Below, piece by piece: positions 41,242-53,825 of a stretch of DNA of 64,000 nucleotides. The notes under the pieces were generated by a model. That model saw only the letters and a list, made by a program, of their open reading frames with translations, ran no database searches and was not told where the DNA came from. The position numbers were made by a program, and so were the translations under genes. The DNA is from Rhopalosiphum padi (Eukaryota; Arthropoda; Insecta; Hemiptera; Aphididae). Within the stretch, counting starts at the first letter, position 1. Every line of letters begins with the position of its first letter. The stretch spans positions 45,982,152-46,046,151 of the forward strand of contig NC_083597.1 of the NCBI RefSeq assembly GCF_020882245.1, given 5' to 3'.

Positions 41242-42439
41242 AGTATGAAAATACATTAATATATATATTTCATAAGCAGTTAATCAATATTTAAAATTTT
41301 ATGAATAAAATTAGGTAAGTCTATGTTGTTTATGTTTATGGTATAACTGTTAGAGCTCAGTGCTTACAATATTTCCAATGTATAATATTACCTAGTAGTT
41401 TTAAAAGTCACGTGAACAGAAAATATACATTTTAAATTAATAATAAATTATTGAATGTATAAACGTCACTTAGTCGTATTAAACTATTAAACTCTTGGAA
41501 TCAAATAAATTATATAATTATAAATGTAAAGAAATAAACTCAAACCTAAGTACCTACAAATTTTAATAAAAAAAAGTATACATGAAAATAATACCTAATT
41601 TATATATTAAGATGGTATTAGATTGTTCTTAAGTCACCGTGTAAAATATATTATATTATACTATTCATATTACTATACAGTAATTAAACTAATAACGATA
41701 TAATTAAAATTAAAAATTGAATAATTGAAAATATGACTAACTCATTAAGAATTCTTGTTCATAGTAGCATATTAGGTGTACAAGATGGGTATATACATTA
41801 TCAGCTATGCATAAAAGGATATATCTGCTCCGTATTATGCTGTATATATATTTAAAATTAAAAACACTTGACGATTAGATAAATGGTTTCATAACCAACC
41901 CATGACATTACCCATTTAAACTTGAGAATAATAAACAAACAGATTACAATTATTAAAAACGGACATGACTACCAAAATAAATAATAATAATAAGCAACTA
42001 TATTTTTTGCTACTTGTAACCAATTGTAACCAGAAATAAATAAAAAAATAAAAATCCAATTTTTATATTTTATGGACAAAATCCATGTGTGGGCCACCCT
42101 ATAGAGTATAGGCTATTATAGGGGTTGAATTCCGGGATAAAAATAATCCTAAGAGACTCTCCGAGTCCAAACTAATCTATTGATATAACTCTTATTGTAA
42201 TCGGTCCTGTAGTTTCGATAATTAATTTTGGCTAACAGAATTCAATTTAATTTTTAAATGGTTAGAGAGGTACATCTAAAGCGAATTATGTGTAATCAAA
42301 TTTTTATCATTAAGTGTGTACTTATGAGTTATTTATATACAAATACAACATGCGTCATTGATGTTTATTAAATTAAAACAGTCAATAAAATTATACAGTT
42401 CCGGATTGAAGTAATTTGCTATCAAACGTCTGTCACCGA
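41242..42439. other. AT-rich non-coding DNA, no gene seen
   Basis: Only A/T tracts and a moderately less AT-rich stretch at about 42085-42200 with no open frame. Confidence 0.55.
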
Positions 42440-42625
42440 TCAATATCAATATTTTCTCTACCACCACCGAACCGCGGAAACCGATACAAACTCGGTACCA
42501 GTCGTGTCTATCTATAACCGCCAACAAGAGAATGTCGTGGGGATGTCAGGCGGGACGACACGGTATTCGCAAACTAGCTGCAGCTAGGTAATAGGTTTTC
42601 TAGCCATTCGATTCGCCGAATGGCC
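42440..42625. promoter_or_regulatory. CpG-richer patch, candidate regulatory region
   Basis: This block is much richer in C, G and CpG than its flanks. It ends in a clean hairpin, GCCATTCG (42603-42610) and CGAATGGC (42617-42624) around a 6-base loop. A 64-codon minus-strand frame (42333-42527) overlaps it but shows no family motif. It could be a promoter, a conserved non-coding element or an unrecognised exon, and composition alone cannot separate these. Confidence 0.25.
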
Positions 42626-42870
42626 CATAATATTTAATAATATTATTATACTGAATATATTGTGTACGTCATTATGATTCGTGATAAAAACTGAACAGTA
42701 TGCTATGAAAATAAACAAATATAATTTATTTTACTTTCCCTGTATAATGTATTAGTGCTTAGAATGTTCATAAAAATATTAACTTGTGTCTCAATATATT
42801 CATTACACATCATATACCATGAAATATTTTATTTATTTATTAAAAAAAGTTGACTGCCTCCAACGTCTTA

Positions 42871-43186
42871 TTTAACTCTCACCTTACTTTGCAATTTCGT
42901 TTGATAAAAAATTTAGAAACCGTCTAAATTGGCTTTGCAGAGAGTTAGATTTAATACACACTGAGGTTGTTGTTAGGGCTATGAGCATTAAATTTAACTC
43001 TCACATATTTTATTATTTTATTTTGTGACAGTCGCGTTTAACTCTCACTCATATTATATTTCACTAAAAAGGAAAAAAATTGAATATTAGTGTATAATAA
43101 TATTAGCTTTAGTATAAAATTTTGATAACCACAAAAATATTGTATAAATGCACTTATTGGCTATGAGTATCAAATATAACTCCCAC
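42871..43186. repeat. Cluster of TTTAACTCTCAC motifs
   Basis: TTTAACTCTCAC occurs exactly at 42871-42882, 42993-43004 and 43037-43048, and as TATAACTCCCAC at 43175-43186. An inverted, partial copy (AGAGTTAGATTTA) is near 42941-42953. Two of them extend into a 28-base repeat beginning GGCTATGAG (42977-43004 and 43159-43186) with a period of 182, matching at 24 of 28 positions. This looks like a decayed tandem array with a conserved core word. Confidence 0.65.
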
Positions 43187-46100
43187 CTAAAATACTATAA
43201 ATTATTTTAAGCAAAATTGATTTAGAATATCGTAAACATTGTATGATAAGTATATTAGAATCTGCTTTTATTCAAATAAAGCCCAAAACATTTATGACCA
43301 AACTAGACTGGTTGACCGATTAGATTATTTAAATTAACTCACGATTCTATTAAATAGATTTTCTGAAAAATACAAAGACAATTGACCTGTTAATAGATAT
43401 TGTATTCTCCATCCAACCACTACCACACTACCAAAACCACCACATCGCACGATGGGCTACATCAAGATAATACAAGTCAAAATATTGCTTTTATCTCTGA
43501 ATTGTTTTAGACAAAAAAAAATTGTTTAATTTATTTATAAGCAGAATAAATTAAGGCTCCAAACTCAAACTTTTAAAAATAAAACAAATGATGGATAAAA
43601 TCAATTTGTTGAACCGATACTTAAAAAAAAATCTTTTTTGCCAAGAATCAATTAACTCCAAAAAGTCAAAATGATGGTGAAAACCTGGTTTTTTTTATAG
43701 TACGCTAACTTTTCTTTGCAATTGATTGTGATTTTATCAAAACCTATCCTAGAGAAAAATTACCTCTCTAAAGTATAATTTGTATTCATTACTAAGATAT
43801 AATACAATTATATAAAATATTTACTGTTCTTCATTTTTTATAGTTCTCAGAAAATAATACACAATGATTTTAGAATCAATATCTTCTTGCTCTACTAAAA
43901 ATAATTATATTATAAATACATAAAATATACGGTTAGTTTTAAAAATAATATTAATAATAACATGTTTCAAGTTTTGAACAAAGTTGGCATATAAAATCCC
44001 TATAATAAATTTTCATAATTCATAAATAGATCATTGAAAAAATTCTATGGTTGATGTTTAATTAAAACGAAAAGTATCAGTAATCAGTTATCACTAATAA
44101 GTACTAAAGATTACACGTTTCTAAATAGCTATTTTACTATTAGTATAATTATATTATCGTATATTTTAATATAAACAATAACTGCGACTTTTAGAAAATT
44201 AAAAAATACTGAAATAATTTAATTTAAATGTATTATAAATTGTTGATCGTTCAAATTATTCAGGTTTGAAATAGTCTAGAATACCATGTATAAATATAAA
44301 GTTCACATATATCCCACAAAAAAAATTACCATAAAGTATTCATGATTTTGGTACGGTTTACAGAATTTTCTTTTCTGGAAAGTATTAAGGAATTAAAAGA
44401 AAATTATGTTATTAAATTATCACTCACAAACACTTTTTAATCTTAACAAGGTAATATTATTATTCGAAGCGCACTTTTACCCTATAAATAAACTCATTAC
44501 GTCATGTTCATTTATGAATAAAAAAACCACATTATTAAATTTTATCGGAATACCATGCATACAATTATAACAATTTATTATTCACATTATAATACAGTGT
44601 TAATTTATATATTAATTTTTTTTTATGGGAATATATTTTTATTTAAATACAAAAGTAAGCATTGGTTTAAATGTTTCTTATACAATTATTATGTAAATAT
44701 GTTTTTAAGTGAGGTATAGGTAAATTATTCAAATATATTATTATACATTTTATTTATTTTTATTATTTAAATTATTATTATTGCCTAGTAAATTTTATTT
44801 ATAATATAAAATAAAAATCACAATAGATACACTCATAATTAAAATGTGGTATACCTATATGATTTGAGTTATTGAGATATAACGATATTTTAGAAAATAA
44901 ATTACTAGTTAATAAATGCATATATATATATATTTTGATAAAATAAAATACTTTATACAAAATTATACCTACAACACATTGCATATGTTTGTTATGGTAT
45001 TAATATATTTCATATACTTTTAACACTTAAATTTTAGAGAAAAGTAATAACAATAAAAAAAAAAATATATATGTCGACGTTTAGGTGAGACTAACTAACA
45101 ATGAAAAAATATTTTTTAAACTAGAATTTTTAAAGTTACAATTATGACCAGATACTTATTTATATCTCACACAAAAATAAGATACAGAAATCACTAAACA
45201 TAAATAATTTTAAAAAAAAACTAAGATTTTTAAATAACGATGTCATTTACACTGAGATTCGTGTTAAATAATATACCTTCTTTTATAAATTATATTTTTT
45301 CAAATACTACCTATTTTATTAAATTATTTTTTATTATTCAAGAAAATTAAAAATCTGTCACAATATTTAACGACAAAGTTAGATCGCAAATAAGTAAAAA
45401 CACAATTTTTATTAATGTTAAACCTATATAAAATACCACTGTGACTGTGTCGTTTTGTCCGATATTATAAAAGTTTTATTCAAGTATTTTTTAATTCATT
45501 TTACCAGTAGGCAAGTTTATTGAAGAGTCGATAATAGCTTACATTTTGTTCTCGAGCTTAAGCTCGTAAAAAAGTGAAATAAAATGATTATGGTATTATA
45601 AAATTAATGTAATAATACGGTAAAAAAACAAAAATCGATATCATAAAAATCACAGTTTTATTTATAATTTCGTTGATAAGCTATATATTATGTTATTATA
45701 ATAAAGATTAAACCAGTGAGTCTTCCAAACTATAAGAACTAACAATTCTTATTTGGGACCATATACTCAAAGTATAAAAAAAATATAATAAAAAATAATA
45801 TATATATAGTTATCATATTATCTAACTGTACCTACTTGAGCCTTAAAGGCGTTTATATCAATAAAATAAATATATAATAATATCACTAAACGTTATCGCA
45901 TACGTTTGTTATCACTTTTATCGTAATTTTATGTACATTAATTTACCTTTGGGTTTATAACATTTTTGATAATTAAGAGATTTTTTTTTTATATGGACCG
46001 TAAATATAACTTTTTGGAGACCCCTGTATGTTATAAACTGTCGATATTTGGAACGATATCATATTAGAGCTTATAATTCATTAATTCATATACTCATGTA

Positions 46101-46879
46101 TTGCGATTTCTTAAGTCATTACATAACAATATTTCCGGCCAAAAAACCAGTGGTCACAATAAGTGGGTCTTTTCTAACACTTACCCCAAAAGTATTGTTC
46201 ATAATTTAGTTCATACATTTATCTCTGTAATATTATTATCTTAGTAGTTTTAATAAACGTAATTCATATTAATCTTAGTATAAATAAATTAGTTATGCTT
46301 ATGTAAGCATACACAAATCTAAAACACAAGCAATTTAATTTCGTATACGACAATAATACTCGGGTAGATTTTAGGTTCCAATTAAGATAAACATATATTA
46401 TAAGTATTCAACGGCACAAAATTTATTTTTATTAAACATTTTAAGGTCTGAATACGGTTAAAGTATATCAGTACTTTTCCGAGAAAAAATTGTGGCACTA
46501 TAAAAATTTAAAACAACTATTTTTATAACACCGTAAAAAATTATATTTATTAAATATTATTATTATTATTTATTATTATATTATTATTTTTATTATTGAT
46601 TGGTTTTATATTCTAGAGGCCGTGTATAGAAATACATGATTTCCGACCAAATTGACATAATGTGCATTCAACAAAAGTTATTAATGCTACTGATTAATAT
46701 TATAAATCAGAACGACAGAACACCCATACAACAATCTAGTAAGGAAAACTCTAATATTATGATGTAGATATAAATTAAATCTTCAATTTAAGCTGAACTC
46801 GGATCATTATGCTTATATTACATATTTAAGTTTAAATTCAGCTTGATTATCATCACCATTACATTTATACGAGTATACC
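43187..46879. other. AT-rich non-coding DNA, no gene seen
   Basis: Holds a perfect 14-bp palindrome CGAGCTTAAGCTCG at 45553-45566 and an ATT-rich microsatellite at about 46555-46598. The 61-codon minus-strand frame at 44799-44984 has no motif. Confidence 0.55.
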
Positions 46880-47830
46880 TACATCAAATAAAACCAATAA
46901 ACACACACAATATTCTAATCCTAATAAATTTGAAAGCCTTAAATTGGATAAAAACCACTATGGTAAACGAAACCATTTAAAAAATCTCTCTCCAATATTT
47001 ATCAAATCTTATCATGCAACAGCTATATTAAACAAGGACTTGAAAAAATGGGTTTCATTGCTAGAAACACTTAGAAAGCTCATCATATAACATCCAATAC
47101 ATACCTTTACATTTATTTTTAGTCGATTTAAAATCTGCACTTGATAATAAAAATGAATTTGTGCTCAAATATTTATACTAAGTAAAAAATAGAAGTATCT
47201 CAAATTAACAAACATATACCTCGATATTTTAACTTCCAAAACTATAGGTACGCCAAAACATAATGTTATAAGTTTACAACCACTCTAGATGTGTCTGTTA
47301 CGGTGAAAACGTTGACACTTGCACTAAAAATCGCGATCTCCCGACAAAATGTGCGTTATATATGAAGAAATCACCCCACCAACTACCGTAGATTTCAAAT
47401 TTTAAAAAATCTATAGCGTCTCCGAAAACTAATCTCGTAACAAAAATAAAACAAATACAAACTAAATTAAAGACAGTTCAAATTATAATGCCAATATAGT
47501 CGTAGTTCGACAACAGACACCAATAGTACCTTACACACAAATCATTTAAATAACAGCCAAATAGCCAAACCTATACATATGTTACACATTACACAGTCAA
47601 ACATAAAGTAGATTTACAGAAATCATAATGAATTCCAGTGCAAACTAAACAAAAACATTGCATTCCAAATTTAAAGGAAACTCTTATAAATCTATTATAA
47701 ACTATTATTGATACAAACTCCGCTCTATCGAATAACATACTAAACCGTGTAATATTAACACGCCGAATTGATTATCTGAAGAATCCGATCTTGAAAAATT
47801 AAAAACACAACATACATATTGAATAGAATG
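46880..47830. other. Strand-skewed, G-poor block
   Basis: Over nearly 1 kb the plus strand is rich in A and C and conspicuously poor in G, unlike the more symmetric flanks. Stops occur in every frame and no domain could be read on either strand. Such skew can be left by an old inserted retroelement or by transcription-linked mutation; neither is shown here. Confidence 0.35.
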
Positions 47831-49204
47831 TGTTTTTATTGATGAGCGATATTCCCATCCACGCCTATCAAACCATCTATATCATTATCTTGCATTATAT
47901 TTACTTATTTTATTTTTAGTATGGATTGTACATAAAGTTTTAATTAAAAAGAAAAAAAACAACTTTAATTTTGTTTGAAACAAACACAATAGTATTATTT
48001 TACTAGAATAACTACTCTGCTACAAATACCAATTCCATTACGTTTTTCGCAGATTTCATTAAAAAGTATCAAACTTTAGATACCACTCACGTATTTTATG
48101 TCTCCGCTGGCGTATATATAATATGTTTGTTCGTATTAATAAACGTCACCTCGTTCGACTTTTCATCGTGCATATTGTTTGCGGTGTTCTTTGCAATAAA
48201 CGATTTATTATTTCCTAGGATGCACATATTTTTTTTTAACACGAATTCGCCGTGCATGAGAATAATAATGATAATAATAATAATAATATTATAAATATTA
48301 AACCGTAATATTGTGACAGTATTAATTTGATTTTTTTTTTTTTGGGGGGGGGGATAAAATTTGTAAGTCTTACACGAAAAACAATAAACACTGATTTTTC
48401 TGTAAAAAAATAAATCGTGTTTTTTTTCTATTCGTCTGAACGTTTTATTTTACACGTCACTCACGCACAAAATATAATTATACACCGTCTTAAAGCAATA
48501 CATTTGAAAAATCTGTCACGTTTCGTTCGCTAGACGTGTATAACGACGGCGTTTTACGTCGCGTTGCTAGCGTATGCAGATGTTTGTCTACACAGAATAT
48601 TTCACTATAGTCGAATTAAAAAACTAAGAGTGAATGTATTAAGGAGAAAAACTACGTGGATATCAACGCAGTATGAAATATTTTTGATTCAACGAAATGT
48701 GGTCAAAACACTCGAAACACTGAATCACCTGCAGAGTCCTGTACACCGCATACATACGGTTCTTTTTTAGCATCGTTTTAAAATATATTAACAACATTTA
48801 GTTGATACTCTATGTGTTTATTATTAGAATTGATTTCTGGTAAACTCGAGACCTCATAATATCACCGAGCTTGTCGAAAGTCGTATATCATGTGTTATTA
48901 TTTTAGTCATAATATTAAACAAATCGCATATTTCATTGCATAGATACCTCTGAAACATAATATTGTACGTAGAAATAATGTGAACGATGAATATAATTTG
49001 AATTTCTTATAGCGACTTGTTGTAAATAGTTTAGAATATTCTGACATCAATCGGCCTTACTACTTGGAACTTAAGCCTTACTAACAAAACTAGGCCAACA
49101 TTTTATTTATTTTATATATTATTATTTTTTTTTTTTTTTTAGTCGTTTTTTATTACTTTTCCGAGATCATTTCCCTAACTCCAAAATGTATTTCATACTA
49201 TATT
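47831..49204. other. Non-coding DNA with mononucleotide tracts, no gene seen
   Basis: Includes AAT repeats (48261-48290), a T13 run abutting a G10 run (48331-48353), a T16 run (49125-49140) and a CpG-richer stretch at 48520-48600. The 68-codon plus-strand frame at 48564-48770 matches nothing I recognise. Confidence 0.5.
48331..48353. repeat. T13-G10 compound homopolymer
   Basis: Thirteen T followed directly by ten G, in DNA where G runs are otherwise rare. Likely to vary by slippage and to be miscalled in assemblies. Confidence 0.95.
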
Positions 49205-49476
49205 AACTGATAAATGGGGGACGGGGTGGCCGAGCGGTCTAATTCGCCGGCTGCGGAGCAGCTGGATCCGGTTCGATCCTCGGCCACTGGGCGGCATTTT
49301 TCTCCGGGTAAGTCACGGTGTCCGGAGAACAAGTGCTGCCATCCCCCCACCCCGGGGCATGGCAGAAACCTACGGGTGCCCCATTAAAAATTCTGCCAAT
49401 CAGGCGCCGGGCTTACTCCCGAACTGAATACGCCATACGAAAAAAAAAAAAAAAAAAAAAAAAAAAACTGATAAAT
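49205..49476 (+). mobile_element. tRNA-derived SINE with poly-A tail and target-site duplication
   Basis: A GC-rich element, sharply different from its AT-rich flanks, runs from 49216 to a poly-A tail ending near 49467. The head resembles a tRNA: RNA polymerase III A box TGGCCGAGCGG (49227-49237) and B box GGTTCGATCC (49270-49279), 33 bases apart. The TGGCCGAG start is typical of Ser/Leu-type tRNAs, and a 7-base anticodon-like loop containing GGA sits between the boxes. A tRNA-unrelated body of about 150 bases follows, then an uninterrupted A tract of about 28. The element is bracketed by perfect 11-bp direct repeats AACTGATAAAT (49205-49215 and 49466-49476). That is the hallmark of LINE-mediated retroposition, and the intact repeats and pure tail indicate recent insertion. 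It encodes no protein. Confidence 0.95.
49227..49279 (+). promoter_or_regulatory. Internal RNA polymerase III promoter of the SINE (A and B boxes)
   Basis: The A box at 49227-49237 and B box at 49270-49279 both fit the tRNA-gene consensus closely, and their spacing is within the range used by TFIIIC. The T-arm around the B box pairs poorly, so this is not a functional tRNA, but the promoter itself looks intact. Confidence 0.85.
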
Positions 49477-52400
49477 TTTGTATAGGTGTTGATAATGTGC
49501 ATTATCAACTTTTGAATATTATTTCTGGATGAAAAAATACCAAACATTATTAAACATTATTAAACTTGCATATCGCTTAAAAATGTAAAATATGAAACAA
49601 AATAAACTCGTAATAAACAGTATATTTATTTTTCCACAAGAAAAAATAAAATAAACACTTTTACAAAATATTAATAAAAATACAAACCAAAATGTAATAA
49701 TATTATTATGGCCAAATAAAAAAAGAAAAAACTACCTAGGTAACCACTCTACAATATATGTCGAGTAAACCTCATCATTGAAGAGTCATTCACTGCATTG
49801 TATAATACACATACGGTTATTATGTATTATCGTATTATGTTAAATTTGAACTCAATGATATATCATTGAATATGAAAAACGATTTTAAATAAATACGGAT
49901 TGTCCCCTATACTACTATAAGTATATTTCAAGTATATTTCATGTCATGTTATTTGACATTAATATTAGGTAAAGTAATTTATTTTACAATTTGTGATGCA
50001 GTAGGTTGAATTTTTTTGTTTGCAGGAAACATTGTAAAAATATTTTATTATTCATATTTATTGTTAAATTTAAATATATTTTATATAAATTAATTAAGAA
50101 CTTATTTTACTTCCTCTATAATGCATTATAGATATAAAAATAAAAATATAAGTACAAATCATTGAACAATTAATACATTAATCGATTTGCTCAGAGTTTG
50201 AAAAGCCATAACTCAATAAATAGGCTTTATTATTTGGTTATATTAAAATTATTTTTTACACTAATATTTTTTTGTTAGTTATTATTTCATTTTGATATAT
50301 TTTAATAGTGTGTATAAAGATTTTGCAAAATTATTTGATTAAATATGAATACGATTAAAACATAATAAATGTTATCAATAAAAAAAAAATGAATTATGTA
50401 TTGCAGGAAATACTTGTGATTAGAAAAAATAGATAATTAAAATAATTTATTTAATGCAAGGTGCTTTATTTTTACGAAATAAGTACTAAAATTATTTTAT
50501 GGATATAATATATTAAAAATATCAATTATTATAATAATATATTTCTGAATTTGTTTACTCCAAATTCAACGATTTCAGTACTTTGATTAATTTAAAAATA
50601 AATAACTGTATAAAACATTTATTAGCTACAATTATATCAATCATTTCGATTTAAAACTTCGAAAATTGGGATACTTTCTTTTGTTTTCATTGAATTTAAC
50701 TTTATCAAACTTTAGCAGAATTATAAACATATTTTTTTACTGCTTATTTATTTTAGTTGAGTCGAATTTAAAATATTAGGATCACAGATGGATTTTTACT
50801 TTTTTGGGTACATAAAAAAGTTTTTTTTAATTATTTAAATGCATTATTATGATTATATCAATGTATACTATGACATACAATACCAGAATATCAATGTCAC
50901 GTCGAAATCAACATACCTCATATAAAATTAGGATACCCTGAAGCATATTCTTTAAAATTAGTTTTATAATGTTTGTTATTTTTTCTTGTACGTCATAGGA
51001 AGGAAAAATAAAAATAATAAAAAGTTATGTTATTTTCAACGCAAAACAAATTATGTGGTAGCTACAGCTTTATTTGGTAGCAGCGTGCAAACTACAAAGT
51101 GAATGTTGAAGCAATACGACTGGGTGATTTTTAAGTTTATTACTTTTTTGAATGAGAACATTTATTTTAAATTGTATATTCTTGAACATAATATTATGTT
51201 TCTATATAAAAATCAAATTTTGAAGTAACGTTAAATTAGTTATTATTTGTTCATTAGTTAGTGTAATAAAACACATTTAAGGTATTAAGTATAAAACCTG
51301 TATATTATTATTATTCAAAACCTATAAAATATATTTTTATATAGAAAATATAAATATCAATATCAATAAAGATTCATCATATCAACAACGTGCAATAGGT
51401 ATTTTAATTAAAAATTGTTACTGAATCCAAACTGTTAACTAAAGATTTTTTTTTATCAATATTATGTAGCCCTAATTCTGACATAACTACATAACACTGT
51501 TTCCATTTAAACAATTATTTATAATCTTAAAAATCATTATTTTAAGTTATTTCAATGGGAGGGTTCTTCACTTTTTGATTCATATATCTTATTTTTTTTA
51601 TCTTTACCATCACCTACGGTTATTTTTTTCTACGTGAACAAATTTTGTAAAAAAAAATAATTAAAAGAAAACAATAATTTAAAAATTGTACTCATCAGGT
51701 CTCAATCGAATCTTTATACGTACGTGGCTTTCACTTTTATTAGAGAAAAATAATGATAAATACCTATTTCAAAGCTAACATTGATACCGTTATAGTATAC
51801 TTGGTAGTTAATTTAAACATTAAATCACGGATATTAAATTTTTATTCAAAAAGCTAACCATAAAATAAGCTATAGTTGTATAATATATACTTTTAAATTT
51901 TTAATCATTCAGAAAATTTTTTTTAACATTTTCTTTACTACCTACACTCCATGGTAATCTATAAAGAGATCAAGAAAAAAGCCTAGAAAAAATCTAATAG
52001 AAAACAAAACACATTAAATGATTATATACCCTGATAAATCCCACGGAAATAAAAGCTTATGCAATTTACATAATAAAATTGTACTGATGTATAATATTAA
52101 TTTATAATTTCAATATTATGTAAGTATGCTTAAGCATGTATAGATAATTACTATAATTATTTATCACTACCTTTATTGTAAGTATTATAATCTTAATTTT
52201 TATAATTAATTACTCAGATAATATAAAAATTATTTAAAAAGTATACTTGATATATTATATGAAGGGGGGAAGTAGCCAAGTAGGTAACCATTTAACTATG
52301 CAGTAAGAGTGTACTATTTCATTGATATATTATTTTACACGAAGAAAAACAATTCAGATGAGGTAAGACAGTCTACATTTTTAATAACTAAAATAACCAA

Positions 52401-52750
52401 ACAATTATTTTATTAATAATATTAAAATTTTAACAAAATATGAGCCTAACGATGAATTTATTTAATTGTTTAATGACTTTTTTTTTAGTATGAACGTGTG
52501 AAGATACTATTTCTACAATAGAGCAATTTTTTCTGATAATAAACTTTGATAGAGGTATCTTGTAGGAAATTTGATCTAGTTTGCACTTCTGAGAGATCAA
52601 ACTCAAAATTTTAAAACTTATTAATTATTTTTGAAATAATCAGAAAAAAATTAAATACAAATTTGAATATTTACTAGTTTATTACCATTCTATGATTATT
52701 ACCGAAATAATTGTTTGGTAACATTGGTTAGCATAAATATAGATAGTCTT
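49477..52750. other. AT-rich non-coding DNA, no gene seen
   Basis: No frame, inverted repeat or RNA motif was supportable. A weak A-box-like word (TAGCCAAGTAGG) near 52273-52284 has no matching B box. Confidence 0.55.
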
Positions 52751-52890
52751 TACTCAGAATTATTTTCAACCATTATCGTATATAATTATTTATTATTAAA
52801 TTAAATTTTAACACAACGTCATTCATACAGTGCATACTCAACGACAATAGATACATTCTACTCCAAAAATTGTATAAAAAAGTGATGGTT
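52751..52890 (+). repeat. Repeat family R, right end and tail
   Basis: TACTCAGAATTATTTTC (52751-52767) is the family right terminus. It is followed by TCGTATATAAT, TTTATTATTAAATTAAA and AACACA, in the same order as after the copies at 27.46 and 58.58 kb. The matching left end was not identified with confidence, so this copy may be truncated. Confidence 0.5.
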
Positions 52891-53624
52891 ACCTATTTTC
52901 TACATTTTTAATGTATTATTTAAATTTTTTTTATTATTTTAAAAATAGCAGAAAATATTAAATTTTTACTCCCTAAAAACACTAACTAGATAAATTTTCT
53001 ATCAGAAACTTCCACTGTAATTAATAATCGGAGCGTTTTCTTTACACAAAACAGTGTCTTCAGAGTCAGACACAAAAATAACACACATCATTGTAAAATC
53101 AATATAATATTTAGTAAATAATGTTCTCTACATTACATGCGGATGTGGATGTGTGACGTTTCTATTAAGAACCTTAAAAAATATACGAGTATATATATAT
53201 ATATTTTGTCATACACACAATTCGCAATACTAGAATCCCGGGTATTCTATTGCCTCAAGCCCACGGGATTTATCTTCACTCGATTGATTGAAATAAATTG
53301 TAATAACGTGTAAAACATTTTTGTTTATTTTCTTCAGCATAATAAAAGAACAACGTAACAACTAATAATCAATACAAATAATTTAATTATTTTACAATGT
53401 GTTGTATTTTACAAATCACAATGCATTCATAATTACTATTAAAAGAATTATAAGTTATGATTTTTATATTTATTTCACTATTTATACATTGTCTCTAACA
53501 TTAAAATAAGAATATACTCGCTATGTTAGAATTATATAATATTTTATGGGGATAAAATTAATTTCAAATGGTATTTAGTATTTTTTCAATCATAATAGGA
53601 AAATAAATATTTATTTCGCTGCAC
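52891..53624. other. AT-rich non-coding DNA, no gene seen
   Basis: Contains an interrupted inverted repeat, ATCCCGGGT and the partial inverse ACGGGAT, within about 53232-53272, and nothing else of note. Confidence 0.5.
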
Positions 53625-53676
53625 ACGAATTGCTTCCCAGTCATCCATATTTAGCGACTATACGAATTACGTCCCA
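53625..53676. repeat. Direct repeat pair, period 37
   Basis: ACGAATTGCTTCCCA (53625-53639) recurs as ACGAATTACGTCCCA (53662-53676), identical at 13 of 15 positions. It lies about 150 bases beyond the degenerate 3' end of the transposase pseudogene, so it may be subterminal repeat of that element. No inverse copy was seen on the other side. Confidence 0.5.
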
Positions 53677-53825
53677 ATATAAAAACATTATTTTTCTTCT
53701 ATTTTACACAGACTTAGAACTGTTAACAGAGAATTATCGGTAGGTAGGTTAAAAATATCGATTTTTGTCGTTTTTATGCAATTAGAATAAAAAGTTATAA
53801 ATATAAAATTAAAAACTAACCTTTT

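Noticed and set aside
48564..48770. 68-codon plus-strand frame near CpG-rich sequence
   Set aside because: Not similar to any family I recognise; within chance length.
52270..52320. A-box-like TAGCCAAGTAGG suggesting a second tRNA-type SINE
   Set aside because: No B box follows, and there is no GC-rich body, poly-A tail or target-site duplication.
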